From Paenibacillus prosopidis (GTDB lineage Bacteria; Bacillota; Bacilli; Paenibacillales; Paenibacillaceae), in assembly GCF_003337375.1 (NCBI RefSeq), contig NZ_QPJD01000004.1, forward strand, positions 372,628 to 431,795: DNA of 59,168 bases, read 5' to 3'. A model generated the notes under the pieces. That model was not told the origin of the DNA and did not search any database. It worked only from the letters and a program-made list of their open reading frames with translations. Within the stretch, counting starts at the first letter, position 1. Each line of letters opens with the position of its first letter. Positions 33,964-43,681 of the stretch are shown here, one piece after another. The translations under genes were made by a program, and so were the position numbers.

Positions 33964-34142
33964 TCACTCTTTCGATAACTCTGATGAGCTGCGACATCCC
34001 AGCTTTACATGAATCATTTCATTTATCAGAAGATCCAGCTCCTGACTCTTACTTATTACATCGGGATCAAGGAGATTATACTGATGAATAAAGCTAATTG
34101 ATATAATGCATTACGCAAGATTTCAATATCATTCTTACTCAG
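33964..34142 (-). pseudogene. Spo0E-like gene, frameshifted copy
   Basis: The DNA closely follows the intact copy at 51410-51589, but the same interval is 179 bp instead of 180. One base is missing in the stretch that encodes ALLHQ in the intact copy, breaking the frame after about 17 codons. The ribosome site and CTG start are still visible. Confidence 0.75.
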
Positions 34143-34180
34143 TTACCCCTCCCCTTTCCGACCAATCGATGATAGAATAT

Positions 34181-34369
34181 TTATATTTTTCCGATGAGAT
34201 ACGCTTGTTTTCCGTCCCGTAAAAATACCGGAATCGTGCTTAGAGGAGCTTCAACATGAATGGTTTGTCCGCCTTCGAAGATACTTCCTGTACGTGCATC
34301 CGTCCATTTAGAACAAAGAATACTGGAAATAACCTTCTTGGTAAGCGCTCTCATTTGCGATAAGTCCAT
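34181..34369 (-). pseudogene. GH31 C-terminus fused to a foreign start
   Basis: The last 42 or so residues (WTDARTGSIFEGGQTIHVEA onward, ending AYLIGKI) duplicate the end of the intact GH31. The first 20 residues, MDLSQMRALTKKVISSIL, are unrelated to GH31 and unknown to me. The ATG at 34369 has an excellent ribosome site (AAAGGAGG, 8 nt spacing), so the 62-residue chimera may be translated. It lacks all GH31 catalytic parts. It is probably the product of a deletion that joined another gene's start to the GH31 tail. Confidence 0.7.
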
Positions 34370-34448
34370 ATCACTTGCCTCCTTTTTTTTTTGAACATTC
34401 ATAGCCTGTTTTTCTGATAACCTCCCACAAGCTCTTACAGCTTAATGA

Positions 34449-34490
34449 AGAGAGGCCCCTAACCTCAAAATCGAGATTGGGGCCTCTTGT
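34449..34490 (-). terminator. Terminator of the giant secreted protein gene
   Basis: AGAGGCCCC pairs with GGGGCCTCT, with further pairing inside (CTC/GAG). It lies 44 bp after the stop codon. The tail on the minus strand is only moderately T-rich. Confidence 0.65.
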
Positions 34491-34530
34491 CATGCTTTCG
34501 CCAGATGACACTCGAGAAATTCCGTTTGAG

Positions 34531-37500
34531 CTAGATCACGATCTGTGCCCAGCGGATCAGGATTTCCGCTTGTTCTTGAGTGAAATATTTCCCAGTTTGG
34601 TCCGTTACCTGTTTGACATAGTCGGACATCATGCTCTTCGCTGCGTCTATTTTTCCTTGGCCGGCCGCAGCTTTCGCCTGGTCCAGCTTTTGATTCAGCG
34701 ATTTGGCGACGGTATCCCATGCTTTGGCATTCGTCTCCTGCAGGAATACGTTCGTCACGGTCTTCAAGCTGTCAAACGTGACCATCACCTTAAACATATG
34801 GTCGGCTGTCGTCTGATTGCCCGCCATATCCTCCACTGTGACCGTAGCCGTATGCTCGCCGGATTTCAGCGTATACGCCTTGACCTGAAGCAGAGGCTGA
34901 TCGCAAGGCTTACCATATACGCTCGAAACGACATCGTTCGCGCTGCAAGTTATGGTCACCGTTTGATCGATCTTGTACGATGCCTCTCCCATGATTTGAA
35001 CCATAGGTGCCGAAAGGTCGATTTTGACCTCCAGCAAACTCGTTTCTCCCGTATCCACGGAACGTCGGTACTGAACCTGATGCGTTCCCTCTTGATCCAA
35101 GACCACAGGCTCGCTGTAGGCGGTCCAAGTGTCTCCGCCATCCAGACTGTACTCCGCGATTTTCGCAGGAGAGAGTGTCACCGTAACCGGCGACGTATAC
35201 CAACCGTTCTTGCCGTTTGGCGCCGCAGGATCCAGTGAAGCGGTAATATCCTTCCACTTCAGCCCTTCGAGCGCCGCAAGCAGGCTCGCCGCGGCAGTAT
35301 CGATCTCCTCCTGAGCCGCATCGGCGTTGTCCGCCACCGACTCCGCATTCGCGAGTGCCGTTTGGAAAGCTTCATAGCTTTCGGTTGTGTAATACTCGGC
35401 AACAACTTCGGCCGCTTCGTCCAGCAGGAGCGTAAGCAAGCTATTGTCAATCCATTTCGCCGTGTTATTGTATACCGCCTGGATATCTTCCGCGCTCAAG
35501 GCATAGTTGTAGATGCGGAACTCGTCGATCATGCCGCTAAGCAGCGGATCGTTAAACTGGCTCTTACCGATGTAGTTTTTATTCGGTTTGAAATCGCTCG
35601 GCTTGATCGTAAAATTGCCGGCTTTTGCTTTCTCCACGCCGTTAACATACAGCTTCGCCGTACCGCCGCCGAGCGTCACCGCCACATGCACCCACTGGTT
35701 GCTTGCGAGCTGCGAGGTTTGAATTATCTGTTCGCCGCCGCCGTTCTTGATCGCGAAACGCAGCGTATTGTTGCCGGACCTTGGCGTGAGGAACATAAAC
35801 TGATTGGTGTCGTTGCCAAAGTCAAAGATGCGCTGCCACTGGTTGCCGCCCTTCCAGTACACCCAGGTTGCAAATGTCATCTCGTCGTAATTGGCAACCG
35901 GATGCGTCTCAGGCAGCATCACATGGTGTTGTCCGTTCAGATCGACAGCCTGTCCGATCTTGCCGGCCGGATATTCAGGGGTTCCATAAACGGTTCCGCC
36001 CGTCGATCCGATGGCATTGTCCGCGTTGCCTTCGAACGAATAAAGCGAGATAGGAATGTGAACAAGCAACCCTTCAGCCTGGTCAAGCTCAGCTATAAGC
36101 TTCAGCTTATCAGCTCCCGGCTTCACAATCTCCGTTTCGATTCGCTCTGCTTCTTTGAAGTACAGGTAGTAGCTGCCCTTCGTGTAGTCTGCTGCCGGAA
36201 GGATATGAAGCATTACCTTGAAGTCCACGGTTTGGCTAACACTAAAGCTTCCGTTGCTGACGGTAAAAGTTACAGGATGACTTCCATAATCCGCTTGATC
36301 CGGAGTCCATGTGAAAGCGCCTTTCGGTACGTCAAATACCGCACCTGCAGGTAAATTCTCGGCACTATAAACAAGCGGCTCATCCGTTGGATCTTTTGCA
36401 GGCACCTGATAGGTAAACAACTTCTCCGCCGTCAGTTCAACGGTCGCAACGGATTCGAAAACCGGCTGCCCTTTGACCGTGATCTTGACCGTTTTGGAAG
36501 AAGACAATTCACCGGCTGTTGCGGTAAAGATTACAGAATATACGCCGCCTTGTTCTTTACTTGGCGTCCAGTCGAAGACCTGAGTATCCGTGTTGAAGGT
36601 TGCTCCCTCAGGCAGACCGCTGATCCCGTAAACGATGCCGGCAGTTTCAGTCTCCGCTTGAACGGTAAATGTAAGTTTACTTTCCGCAATGACGGTTTTA
36701 TTTCCTATGGAAGCAATCACCGGCATTCCCGGAATATACTGCAGTCCTTCCAGCGCCGTCACCAAGCCCTCAGCCGCCGCATCGATCTCCTCCTGTGTTG
36801 CACTGGCGTTGCCTTCTACCGATGTTGCTGCAGTTACAGCCTGCTCGAGAGACTGCAAGCTTTCAGCCGTATAAACCTCAGCAGCAATTGCAGCAGCTGA
36901 TTCACCCAGCAAGTATGCAAGCAAGGTTTTGTCAATGCCTCTCTCAAGGAACTCTACTTCCTGAAAGTTCACGAAACCGGAATGATCATCATAGATTCGG
37001 ATATAACGGTATGGCGTCGTATCCGGATTGATTGCGGAATACCATTTGAATTCCGTTACGGCTGTAATCTTATGCAGATCTACCCAATTCACGCCATCAT
37101 TAGAGCCTTTGAATATCGTATTGTTGGCACGGGTGAAATGGCTCTGCCTAGGAAGATAGCGGAAGGTGTCAACCACTTTTTCATTACCTGCGCCAAAATC
37201 TACATCAACCCAGCTTACAGCTGACCTGGTATGGGTAAGGTTAGTCTCTATGCCATCGAATATGAACCATCCGTTTTGTTCTTCAGAGATATTATCATTA
37301 CCCCAGCCTTTTTCGGAGGCTCTGACCATAGAAGGCTGTACCTGAACTTTCGCCAGATTCGTCCTGAACGAAACCAATAATTTTTTCGCCTCATAAATGT
37401 CGTTAATAAGCTGCGCCTCATCAAATTCCGGGCCTGCCAGCTCCGCTTTGATTCGATCTAATACCTTATGGAACAGGTAGAAGCTCGACTTCGTATAGTC

Positions 37501-40500
37501 GGAAGCCGGCAAGCTCTCCGCATCCTCTAACACAATGGCAATCGAATCCGCATAAGCGCTTGCGGCGGTCGAGAACGGTTGCGGGGTGCTGTCGCCGTGA
37601 ACGGCCATCACCTTATAATGCACACTGCCAAACCGTAAGACGTCCTGGAATGACGTCGCTCTTGTACCCGAGAGAACCTCCTCCCAAGGGGAGCCGTCTT
37701 CCAACTCGGTCGTGCCTGCCTTGAATACCGGATCGGTCAAGCTTGCCTCCTCATCATTGGTGCGGTATAGGTTGAACCAGGAAGCTTGCTTCGGTTTATT
37801 CCAGCGCAGCGTTACCTGATCCTTCACTCTGGAGGTGAAAGGAGTGACAATGCCTTGCGGCGTTTCCGTTATCATGACTTCGCTGAATTGCGCCTGATCG
37901 CTTGCGGTGACTCCTGTATAGTACGCATAAGTCAGCAAGGTAGACATTTTCGTCACATACGTCCAATTCGCTCCATCTTTGGATACGAATGCGTACACGG
38001 TCTGCGAATCATGATCCCGCATCAGTTTGACATACGGATACTCTGCTGCGGTATAGCTCTGAATATTCGCATTCAGCGGGCTTGCGATCGGAATCGAAAA
38101 TTGAGCGAGCGAGACCCTCGTTCGGTTTTGCAGCACAAGGTCGCCGTTCTCGTTCGCACCGAAATAGATGTAGCGGGCTTTGTCCTCCGTGAGCCGGTCG
38201 CGCATCATAATGCCGCCCGCTTCTCCCGAAGCACTGTCAATCTTCGCACTGACAGAGCTGTTGCCGGAAGCGACTCGGCTTACAAAATGTAGCGAATCGT
38301 AAATATCCCGATTGTAAATGTGGGAATCATCGCCTTGGCCGAAGCCTGTCCCGTCTACAGCATCGATCGATATCGAAGAGCCGTCGATGACAGCATTTCC
38401 TGCCGCGGTCCCGATCCGGTCATCCCGCCACGCCGCATTGGTAATGTCAGATACCGGCACCGACACATCCACTTTCGCGCGCCAGGAATCCCAGCCCGCT
38501 CCGTTCTCGTTGACGGCCGCAACTTTATAGTAGTACACGTTACCGTTTTGAACCGTGGAATCTTTGTAGTAATTTCCGGTTACGCCCGTTGCGATGGTCT
38601 CGTAAGGGCCATCTTCCGTTTCCGAACGTTTAATCGTGTAGGATTGCCCGCCTGAAGTCGTTTTCCAGGTGATACCGATATAACCGTTGCCTGCAAGCGC
38701 ATGGACAAAGTCAACATGGAACGGCTTCGGAGCGAGTTCGAAATCCGAAGTCAATTTCAGCACCATTGCCGTTTTGGGCTGGACGGTCACTTTGCCGTTC
38801 ACGACCGGCACATTCGTCCCTGTGATAAGATCGAGCACCTCGCTGCCCGCGAAGTCGGCCGGCAGTTCTACCTCGTATGTCATCTTGTTGCCGTACTCGT
38901 CGCGGGTCGTATTGAAAATCATGAAATATTTGCCGTACCTTGCCGTTGACAATTCCGGATAATTGTTGTAAGGATTGTCAAATTCAAAGTTGTCGCGGTT
39001 AATCGTTCCTACGCCCGGCTGATAAGAAGCTGGCACAGCTTCGCCTGCCAGCACCGGCGGCGCCCCTGTCCAACCTTGCGCAAACCCGGAATGATAATCC
39101 CAGTCGATCTGAGGTGCCCGCAAGTAGTAATCTTCATACCGGAATCGGTTATTCGTGGCGATCTGGACGACATGATCGTAATTGTCTTTGATCACATGAA
39201 GGCGTCCGTTGCTTGCCATACCGCGATTGCGGAAATTCAGCTCGCCGAACATTCTAAAATCGCCGTCTCTTACCGACACGTACGTATTGTCGATATCCGC
39301 CCATGCCAACTGCTCGTAGTCGTCCGGATTGACTCCGAGCGCGGCAATTTCTTCCGGCTTGTAAACGTCGAAATCCGTGTGCGGAAGAACAACCCCAGCC
39401 ATAGCATTACCGCCAAATCGTCCGTAATTGGCCCGGTCTTCCGTGATGTAATGGTAGGTTTCTTTAAGCAGAAAATTTACTCCGCTCATGCTTCCTCTAT
39501 ATCCGAAGTCTTTCAAATGCAACAGCTGGCGATCCGCAAGCTGCTGCTGCACGAAACCGACCGCTTCTCCCGCATATTGCCAGTACTTGTCCCACTCCGG
39601 ACCGCTGTATTTTTGCTCGTTCCCGGCCATAGCCATTTCCAGGGATGCGAACTGCAAGCTCATTCCTCTGCCGGTTCTCGCACCGTATGCCATGAAGCCG
39701 GTAAAGCTTTGATTTCGCTCATCGGTCACTTGTTCCGCTCTCATGATTCTTTTACCGTCGTCATCCAATGACGGATAACGGACAAATCCGCGGGCGTGGA
39801 TGGATGTAAGCGCCGCTTTCAGGATTTCGTCGTTAACCTCTTCGTCGCCGGTGTGACCGAGCGTTTTATAGAAATAAACCAAAAGATAGTTGGCGGCCTC
39901 GCCGTAGTTGGCGACATAACCGTTTTCCCTTGTAAGTCCAGCCTCGGTTAAGCCGGTATAATGCTTGCCGTAAGGCAATCTTCTAACAACGTTGCCTTCC
40001 GCGTCCAGCTTGCTCTTCGCAAGCCCTTTGCCGACAATGTGGACGAAATCGTCCGTAAAGACCGCGCTTCCATCATGTTTAAACAGGGAATGGTACAAAT
40101 CCAATTCTTCGCCGCCGGGACCAACCAGCACCTCTTCGCCCAGGAATGGCGCGATCCCTAGAGTTTCAAGCAGGATTCGATGGCTGCGCTCTTTGCCTTC
40201 AAAGAAAGGCGAGCCGATGATGCGCAGCCCCTCGTGAGATTTCCACGCACCTTCGTACATATAAACTACCTGGTTATATATATATGAAAGCCGCGCACGG
40301 GCAAAGTCGAAGTTTGCTTTCATCACCCGTTCCCACGCTTCGCGGCGCGTCAGCTCGCCGCCGTCCCAATCTACACCTGCCAGAGAATACTCCCCTTCGG
40401 TCGTTCCGGTTACGATCGGCTCATCCAAAAATGCACCCCACGCCTCCTCCCCGTAGATCGTATCGTCTTTGATCAGGTTCTCGACCGTGTACAGCGCTTC

Positions 40501-41520
40501 GCCAAGATCCATATAGTAGCCGCCCCAGTCGCCCTGATGTCCGCCGCGCAGCACGAGTCTCGTATTGCCGTAATAATCTTTCACATGGTTATCGATCGAC
40601 TTGAATATGCGCTGAAGCGCCGCTCTTTTCTCTACCGGCGTTTGCGCCGGAGACCAATCGTACTTCAACACGTCAGCGTAAAATTTTAGCTCTTGCGAAT
40701 ATTTGTGGATCGACATCTTGCCGCCAGCGTTTCCATCCACTTTGGCCGATAAATTGTTAAACAGATTAACCTGCTCTTGCATGTAGCCGTCGATCAGAGC
40801 CTGTTTCTCCGCATTCGTCAGATCCGGCGGCAGCATGTTATCCGGATTCTGGTCGGGCTTAAATTTATAGCCCTGCTTCTCCCCATCCGCATGAATATAG
40901 GCCTGTGTATGGGTATAGGCGCTATAATAGCCCCTTGTAACAGTCGTCATACTGTTCCAGGGATGGGATTTAAGCGTGATCTCGACCGTATCCTTCCCAA
41001 CCGTTGATTCCAGCGGAAGCATGATCGATTTGTAAAAAAAGCGGTTCGGAAGCACCCAGCCCGAGTTAATGTGTTCATAATCCCCATTAGTGGTATATCC
41101 AATCTGCTCCCCGTTAATATGAATCATTTCGTTGGAGGTGGACGATTCTTCCCCCGAAAATTTCACGGTGAAATAGTTGCGGAGATGCGGATCGACTTTC
41201 ATTGTAAAAGTCAACTCCCCCCCGACTCCATCGGCTGCGCGAATATTCGACACACGGGCTGTTTCGCCCATGAAACCGGTTATTACGCTCGTATAGGCGT
41301 CCTTAAAGTTGTGAACGCTTTCAGAATCGATATTGCCGAAATCAAGCTTGTCCAAATAACCGTTAGTTGTCGGCCCTTCTTCCGCATGCACCATCTTACC
41401 TGGCACGGGTACGAGCCCCGGGAAAATCAACGCGGCGATCAAGAGAATAATCAAGACCCTTCCGGCTTGTCGTTTCGTTTTCTTTACTCGTTTGAATACG
41501 TCCCATATGTAACCTTTCAT
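34531..41520 (-). CDS. Giant secreted multidomain protein with uncharacterised N-terminal module
   Basis: 2329 residues from the ATG at 41520 (AAGGAG upstream; MKGYIWDVFKRVKK then a signal peptide ending MVHAEE). Residues about 30-930: a beta-sandwich (YFTVKFSGEESS, MIHINGEQIGY) and a large helix-rich region of no family I know (GGHQGDWGGYYMDLGEAL, SHEGLRIIGSPFFEGKERSH). Then FN3 (935-1020), a concanavalin-like domain (1025-1215), FN3 (1225-1325), an F5/8-type discoidin/CBM32 domain (1395-1520), FIVAR (1522-1590), two putative-Ig domains (1600-1770), LamG (1825-2010), FIVAR (2022-2090), an OmpL47-like repeat (2095-2240) and a FIMAH-like helical end. The appendages bind glycans, so the N-terminal part is probably a lyase or glycosidase. 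Last gene of its operon. Confidence 0.8.
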   Translation of the reverse strand: MKGYIWDVFKRVKKTKRQAGRVLIILLIAALIFPGLVPVPGKMVHAEEGPTTNGYLDKLDFGNIDSESVHNFKDAYTSVITGFMGETARVSNIRAADGVGGELTFTMKVDPHLRNYFTVKFSGEESSTSNEMIHINGEQIGYTTNGDYEHINSGWVLPNRFFYKSIMLPLESTVGKDTVEITLKSHPWNSMTTVTRGYYSAYTHTQAYIHADGEKQGYKFKPDQNPDNMLPPDLTNAEKQALIDGYMQEQVNLFNNLSAKVDGNAGGKMSIHKYSQELKFYADVLKYDWSPAQTPVEKRAALQRIFKSIDNHVKDYYGNTRLVLRGGHQGDWGGYYMDLGEALYTVENLIKDDTIYGEEAWGAFLDEPIVTGTTEGEYSLAGVDWDGGELTRREAWERVMKANFDFARARLSYIYNQVVYMYEGAWKSHEGLRIIGSPFFEGKERSHRILLETLGIAPFLGEEVLVGPGGEELDLYHSLFKHDGSAVFTDDFVHIVGKGLAKSKLDAEGNVVRRLPYGKHYTGLTEAGLTRENGYVANYGEAANYLLVYFYKTLGHTGDEEVNDEILKAALTSIHARGFVRYPSLDDDGKRIMRAEQVTDERNQSFTGFMAYGARTGRGMSLQFASLEMAMAGNEQKYSGPEWDKYWQYAGEAVGFVQQQLADRQLLHLKDFGYRGSMSGVNFLLKETYHYITEDRANYGRFGGNAMAGVVLPHTDFDVYKPEEIAALGVNPDDYEQLAWADIDNTYVSVRDGDFRMFGELNFRNRGMASNGRLHVIKDNYDHVVQIATNNRFRYEDYYLRAPQIDWDYHSGFAQGWTGAPPVLAGEAVPASYQPGVGTINRDNFEFDNPYNNYPELSTARYGKYFMIFNTTRDEYGNKMTYEVELPADFAGSEVLDLITGTNVPVVNGKVTVQPKTAMVLKLTSDFELAPKPFHVDFVHALAGNGYIGITWKTTSGGQSYTIKRSETEDGPYETIATGVTGNYYKDSTVQNGNVYYYKVAAVNENGAGWDSWRAKVDVSVPVSDITNAAWRDDRIGTAAGNAVIDGSSISIDAVDGTGFGQGDDSHIYNRDIYDSLHFVSRVASGNSSVSAKIDSASGEAGGIMMRDRLTEDKARYIYFGANENGDLVLQNRTRVSLAQFSIPIASPLNANIQSYTAAEYPYVKLMRDHDSQTVYAFVSKDGANWTYVTKMSTLLTYAYYTGVTASDQAQFSEVMITETPQGIVTPFTSRVKDQVTLRWNKPKQASWFNLYRTNDEEASLTDPVFKAGTTELEDGSPWEEVLSGTRATSFQDVLRFGSVHYKVMAVHGDSTPQPFSTAASAYADSIAIVLEDAESLPASDYTKSSFYLFHKVLDRIKAELAGPEFDEAQLINDIYEAKKLLVSFRTNLAKVQVQPSMVRASEKGWGNDNISEEQNGWFIFDGIETNLTHTRSAVSWVDVDFGAGNEKVVDTFRYLPRQSHFTRANNTIFKGSNDGVNWVDLHKITAVTEFKWYSAINPDTTPYRYIRIYDDHSGFVNFQEVEFLERGIDKTLLAYLLGESAAAIAAEVYTAESLQSLEQAVTAATSVEGNASATQEEIDAAAEGLVTALEGLQYIPGMPVIASIGNKTVIAESKLTFTVQAETETAGIVYGISGLPEGATFNTDTQVFDWTPSKEQGGVYSVIFTATAGELSSSKTVKITVKGQPVFESVATVELTAEKLFTYQVPAKDPTDEPLVYSAENLPAGAVFDVPKGAFTWTPDQADYGSHPVTFTVSNGSFSVSQTVDFKVMLHILPAADYTKGSYYLYFKEAERIETEIVKPGADKLKLIAELDQAEGLLVHIPISLYSFEGNADNAIGSTGGTVYGTPEYPAGKIGQAVDLNGQHHVMLPETHPVANYDEMTFATWVYWKGGNQWQRIFDFGNDTNQFMFLTPRSGNNTLRFAIKNGGGEQIIQTSQLASNQWVHVAVTLGGGTAKLYVNGVEKAKAGNFTIKPSDFKPNKNYIGKSQFNDPLLSGMIDEFRIYNYALSAEDIQAVYNNTAKWIDNSLLTLLLDEAAEVVAEYYTTESYEAFQTALANAESVADNADAAQEEIDTAAASLLAALEGLKWKDITASLDPAAPNGKNGWYTSPVTVTLSPAKIAEYSLDGGDTWTAYSEPVVLDQEGTHQVQYRRSVDTGETSLLEVKIDLSAPMVQIMGEASYKIDQTVTITCSANDVVSSVYGKPCDQPLLQVKAYTLKSGEHTATVTVEDMAGNQTTADHMFKVMVTFDSLKTVTNVFLQETNAKAWDTVAKSLNQKLDQAKAAAGQGKIDAAKSMMSDYVKQVTDQTGKYFTQEQAEILIRWAQIVI

Positions 41521-41628
41521 TAGACATTTCTCCTTCTTTTTTTGAGTGATTCTTCTTTTCCCAATCTTGCTTCGTATACTCTTGTCTTGTCTCACCCCCC
41601 TTTCGGAGTACGTGCCATGCCAATATTC

Positions 41629-41672
41629 CGCGGAACAGCGATGCCCAACAGGTCGCCCATCGCTGTTCCGCG
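41629..41672. other. Strong hairpin between the alpha/alpha-barrel gene and the giant gene
   Basis: A perfect 15-bp stem, CGCGGAACAGCGATG with CATCGCTGTTCCGCG, 14-nt loop. No T-tract follows on the minus strand. It may stabilise the upstream transcript or lower readthrough into the giant gene. Confidence 0.7.
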
Positions 41673-41706
41673 ATCTTTCTTATTTATGGTTAAGTCCCTT
41701 GCAAGT

Positions 41707-43623
41707 TCATCTACTCTCGTCGTGTCCGCCAGATGTTAAGTTTAGTTCAAATTCTACTACCGCCTCTATGCCAACCCGGCGCAACACTTCAAGCCGGAAG
41801 GCGGTCGGCCACGCCACGAGCCATTCCGAAACGCCGAACGGCTCCTTCCAACGGGTGTGAAAGAAACCTTCGCTCTGGCTGCCCTCCGGACGCAGCTTGC
41901 CATTGATCATCAGGCTGCCGTCCGAGATGCCAATCGACGCATTCACCCATACGGCAAGGGCTCTTTCGCGCCATGTCGAGTTGCCGGTGAGCGCAGACAG
42001 CTCAAGCCAGTCCTCGATAAAAGACAACGCAAACGGATCAAGATGATGGTGTTGCGTAGATACCGCCGTGCCGCCGAACGTATCGTACCCGATTGCTTCC
42101 AGTCCGGTCCCTGCGTCATATGCAACCGCATGATGCCACTGCCATGTTGCCAAATACCATGCGGCATGCTCCGCCCATTCGAGATACGTCTTCTGGCCGG
42201 TAACCTGGAACAACGCAAGACCTGCTTTGAGCAAAGGAATGGCAGACTCCTTGTCTACGCAACAGGTATCCAGCGCCCCCGCTGTCGTGTAACCGTTGCC
42301 CTGCAGCTCCCTCATATAATAGCGGTAGCCAAGCTCCGCCCCATGAAGATAGGCTTCATTGCCTGTAAGCTCGTATGCCTTGACCAGAGGCGGGACAAGG
42401 AAGCAGCCGACCGTGCCCTCCGGATCATGCGGAGTCCCGTCGTTCTTCCACGATTTCCCGATCCGGCCTTCCGGCGATTGCACGGATAAGACGAAATCGC
42501 AAATGCCGAGCGCGGTTTCGCGGTAGATCGGCCGCTCCACTCCGCATCTCCGGGACAATTGTTCCGCCTCGAACAGGTTTAACGCAGCCGTTCCGAGGTT
42601 GCAGGCGTCCTGCACTTCCCGCTCTGCCGGCTTGAATTGCAGGACGTAGTCGTACTCACAATGAATCATCCCGTTCGGCAGCCTTCCACCGGCTGTCCAG
42701 CCGTCCAGCACGGCGAGGCCTCTACGAAGCGAATCCTCATTGCTGGAATTCAAATAATCCGCAAGCATCGAATTGGCCAACGAAGCGTTCTGCCCGCACC
42801 AGCCGATTGCGTAATTGCGAGCTTGTCGCCACTTCTCTCCGTCCCATTTTCTGCCGAGCGAGAATCCCCGAAAATCCCCGTCTTCGGCCCATAGGCCATT
42901 CTTGGCATACGCCATGCCTAGCTCCCATATTCGTTCCGGATCGTACCATGCCCGAACCGGGTGCTTTTGCATCCGCCAAGCCTCTTCGAGCATCGTTCTC
43001 CACGCCGTGCGCGGCTCTATGTAAGCATGAAGCGCCAGATAAGCACGGGCCGTAAACGTCTCGCCCGGCACAAAGTTCCTCTCCGCTTCGTATGCCTCGC
43101 CGTAACGGTCTCGGTCATCGTAGGTCGCCGGCGTCTCTACCTCCGGCCAGATCAGCCGATGGATGACTCGTCCTGCAGCCGGCACGAGCGAGCAGGAAAA
43201 GCCTTGCATATCCCGGGGAGGCTCACCGAACAAGCCCACGGAGACCCCGCCTCCCTCGGAGTAGGTTGCGCCGGCCACTGCCGTCCGATGCCACGCAAAT
43301 ACCCAAGGCTGCCCGTCGCGCATCAGCCCTTTCGGCTCCAGGCCGCTGCCCCAACCGTTCCCGTTGTAGGTGACGGAAGGAATCATATAATACTCAGGCT
43401 CGTAGTCGGCAGCGAAATCCATCGAAAGCTTGCACGCCGCGGGCGATTCGCCTCGATAGGTGAACTTCCGCGTCCACTGAACCAGTCCTTCCCTTAACTG
43501 TTCGAACGTATCGGTTGCTGCGAAGCGTTCATCCTCGAACGGCAAGACGTCGCCGATGGTCCCCTCGCCCAAGTGGAACGTATATCTGTTGTCATTATCA
43601 CGTTGTTTCCAGTTGATCTCCAT
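41707..43623 (-). CDS. Uncharacterised enzyme, probable (alpha/alpha)6 barrel
   Basis: 638 residues from the ATG at 43623 (MEINWKQRDND); the frame extends 26 codons further without reason to start earlier. No signal peptide, so cytoplasmic. An N-terminal beta-sandwich (to about 190; YYMIPSVTYNGNGWGSGLEP, WVFAWHRTAVAGATYSEGG) is followed by helix pairs typical of six-hairpin glycosidases (NYAIGWCGQNASLANSMLAD, ALDTCCVDKESAIPLLKAG, AYDAGTGLEAIGYDTFGG). Candidate acids are D and E in CVDKESA and E in TGLEAIGYD. The fold recalls GH105, GH88 or GH127-like enzymes but I cannot assign a family. It lies between permeases and the giant secreted protein, so it likely acts on the product imported by that transporter. 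Confidence 0.75.
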   Translation of the reverse strand: MEINWKQRDNDNRYTFHLGEGTIGDVLPFEDERFAATDTFEQLREGLVQWTRKFTYRGESPAACKLSMDFAADYEPEYYMIPSVTYNGNGWGSGLEPKGLMRDGQPWVFAWHRTAVAGATYSEGGGVSVGLFGEPPRDMQGFSCSLVPAAGRVIHRLIWPEVETPATYDDRDRYGEAYEAERNFVPGETFTARAYLALHAYIEPRTAWRTMLEEAWRMQKHPVRAWYDPERIWELGMAYAKNGLWAEDGDFRGFSLGRKWDGEKWRQARNYAIGWCGQNASLANSMLADYLNSSNEDSLRRGLAVLDGWTAGGRLPNGMIHCEYDYVLQFKPAEREVQDACNLGTAALNLFEAEQLSRRCGVERPIYRETALGICDFVLSVQSPEGRIGKSWKNDGTPHDPEGTVGCFLVPPLVKAYELTGNEAYLHGAELGYRYYMRELQGNGYTTAGALDTCCVDKESAIPLLKAGLALFQVTGQKTYLEWAEHAAWYLATWQWHHAVAYDAGTGLEAIGYDTFGGTAVSTQHHHLDPFALSFIEDWLELSALTGNSTWRERALAVWVNASIGISDGSLMINGKLRPEGSQSEGFFHTRWKEPFGVSEWLVAWPTAFRLEVLRRVGIEAVVEFELNLTSGGHDESR

Positions 43624-43681
43624 AGTCTTCTCCCTTTCCTCCCATATTGGACAGGGGTATTCATAACAGTTCAAGAAAGCG

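Larger units (their letters stand above)
33879..34314. repeat. Duplicated GH31-tail / Spo0E / terminator module, copy A
   Basis: Long, nearly identical blocks match 51339-51816. They cover a terminator, a Spo0E-like reading frame and the last 40-odd codons of a GH31 gene. This copy has lost about 50 bp between the Spo0E frame and the GH31 stop and has gained GGACGGGAATTCCC next to the terminator. Confidence 0.88.

Noticed and set aside
33821..34012. Short + strand frame beginning MSIKTISLIFNPW behind GGGAGGG
   Set aside because: It runs through the terminator and antisense to the Spo0E-like copy. Only the first 20 codons look natural and I cannot match them to anything.
36720..36890. Internal similarity between 36720-36890 and 35260-35440 inside the giant gene as a possible DNA repeat
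   Set aside because: Both encode FIVAR domains of the same protein; the likeness is explained by domain repetition.
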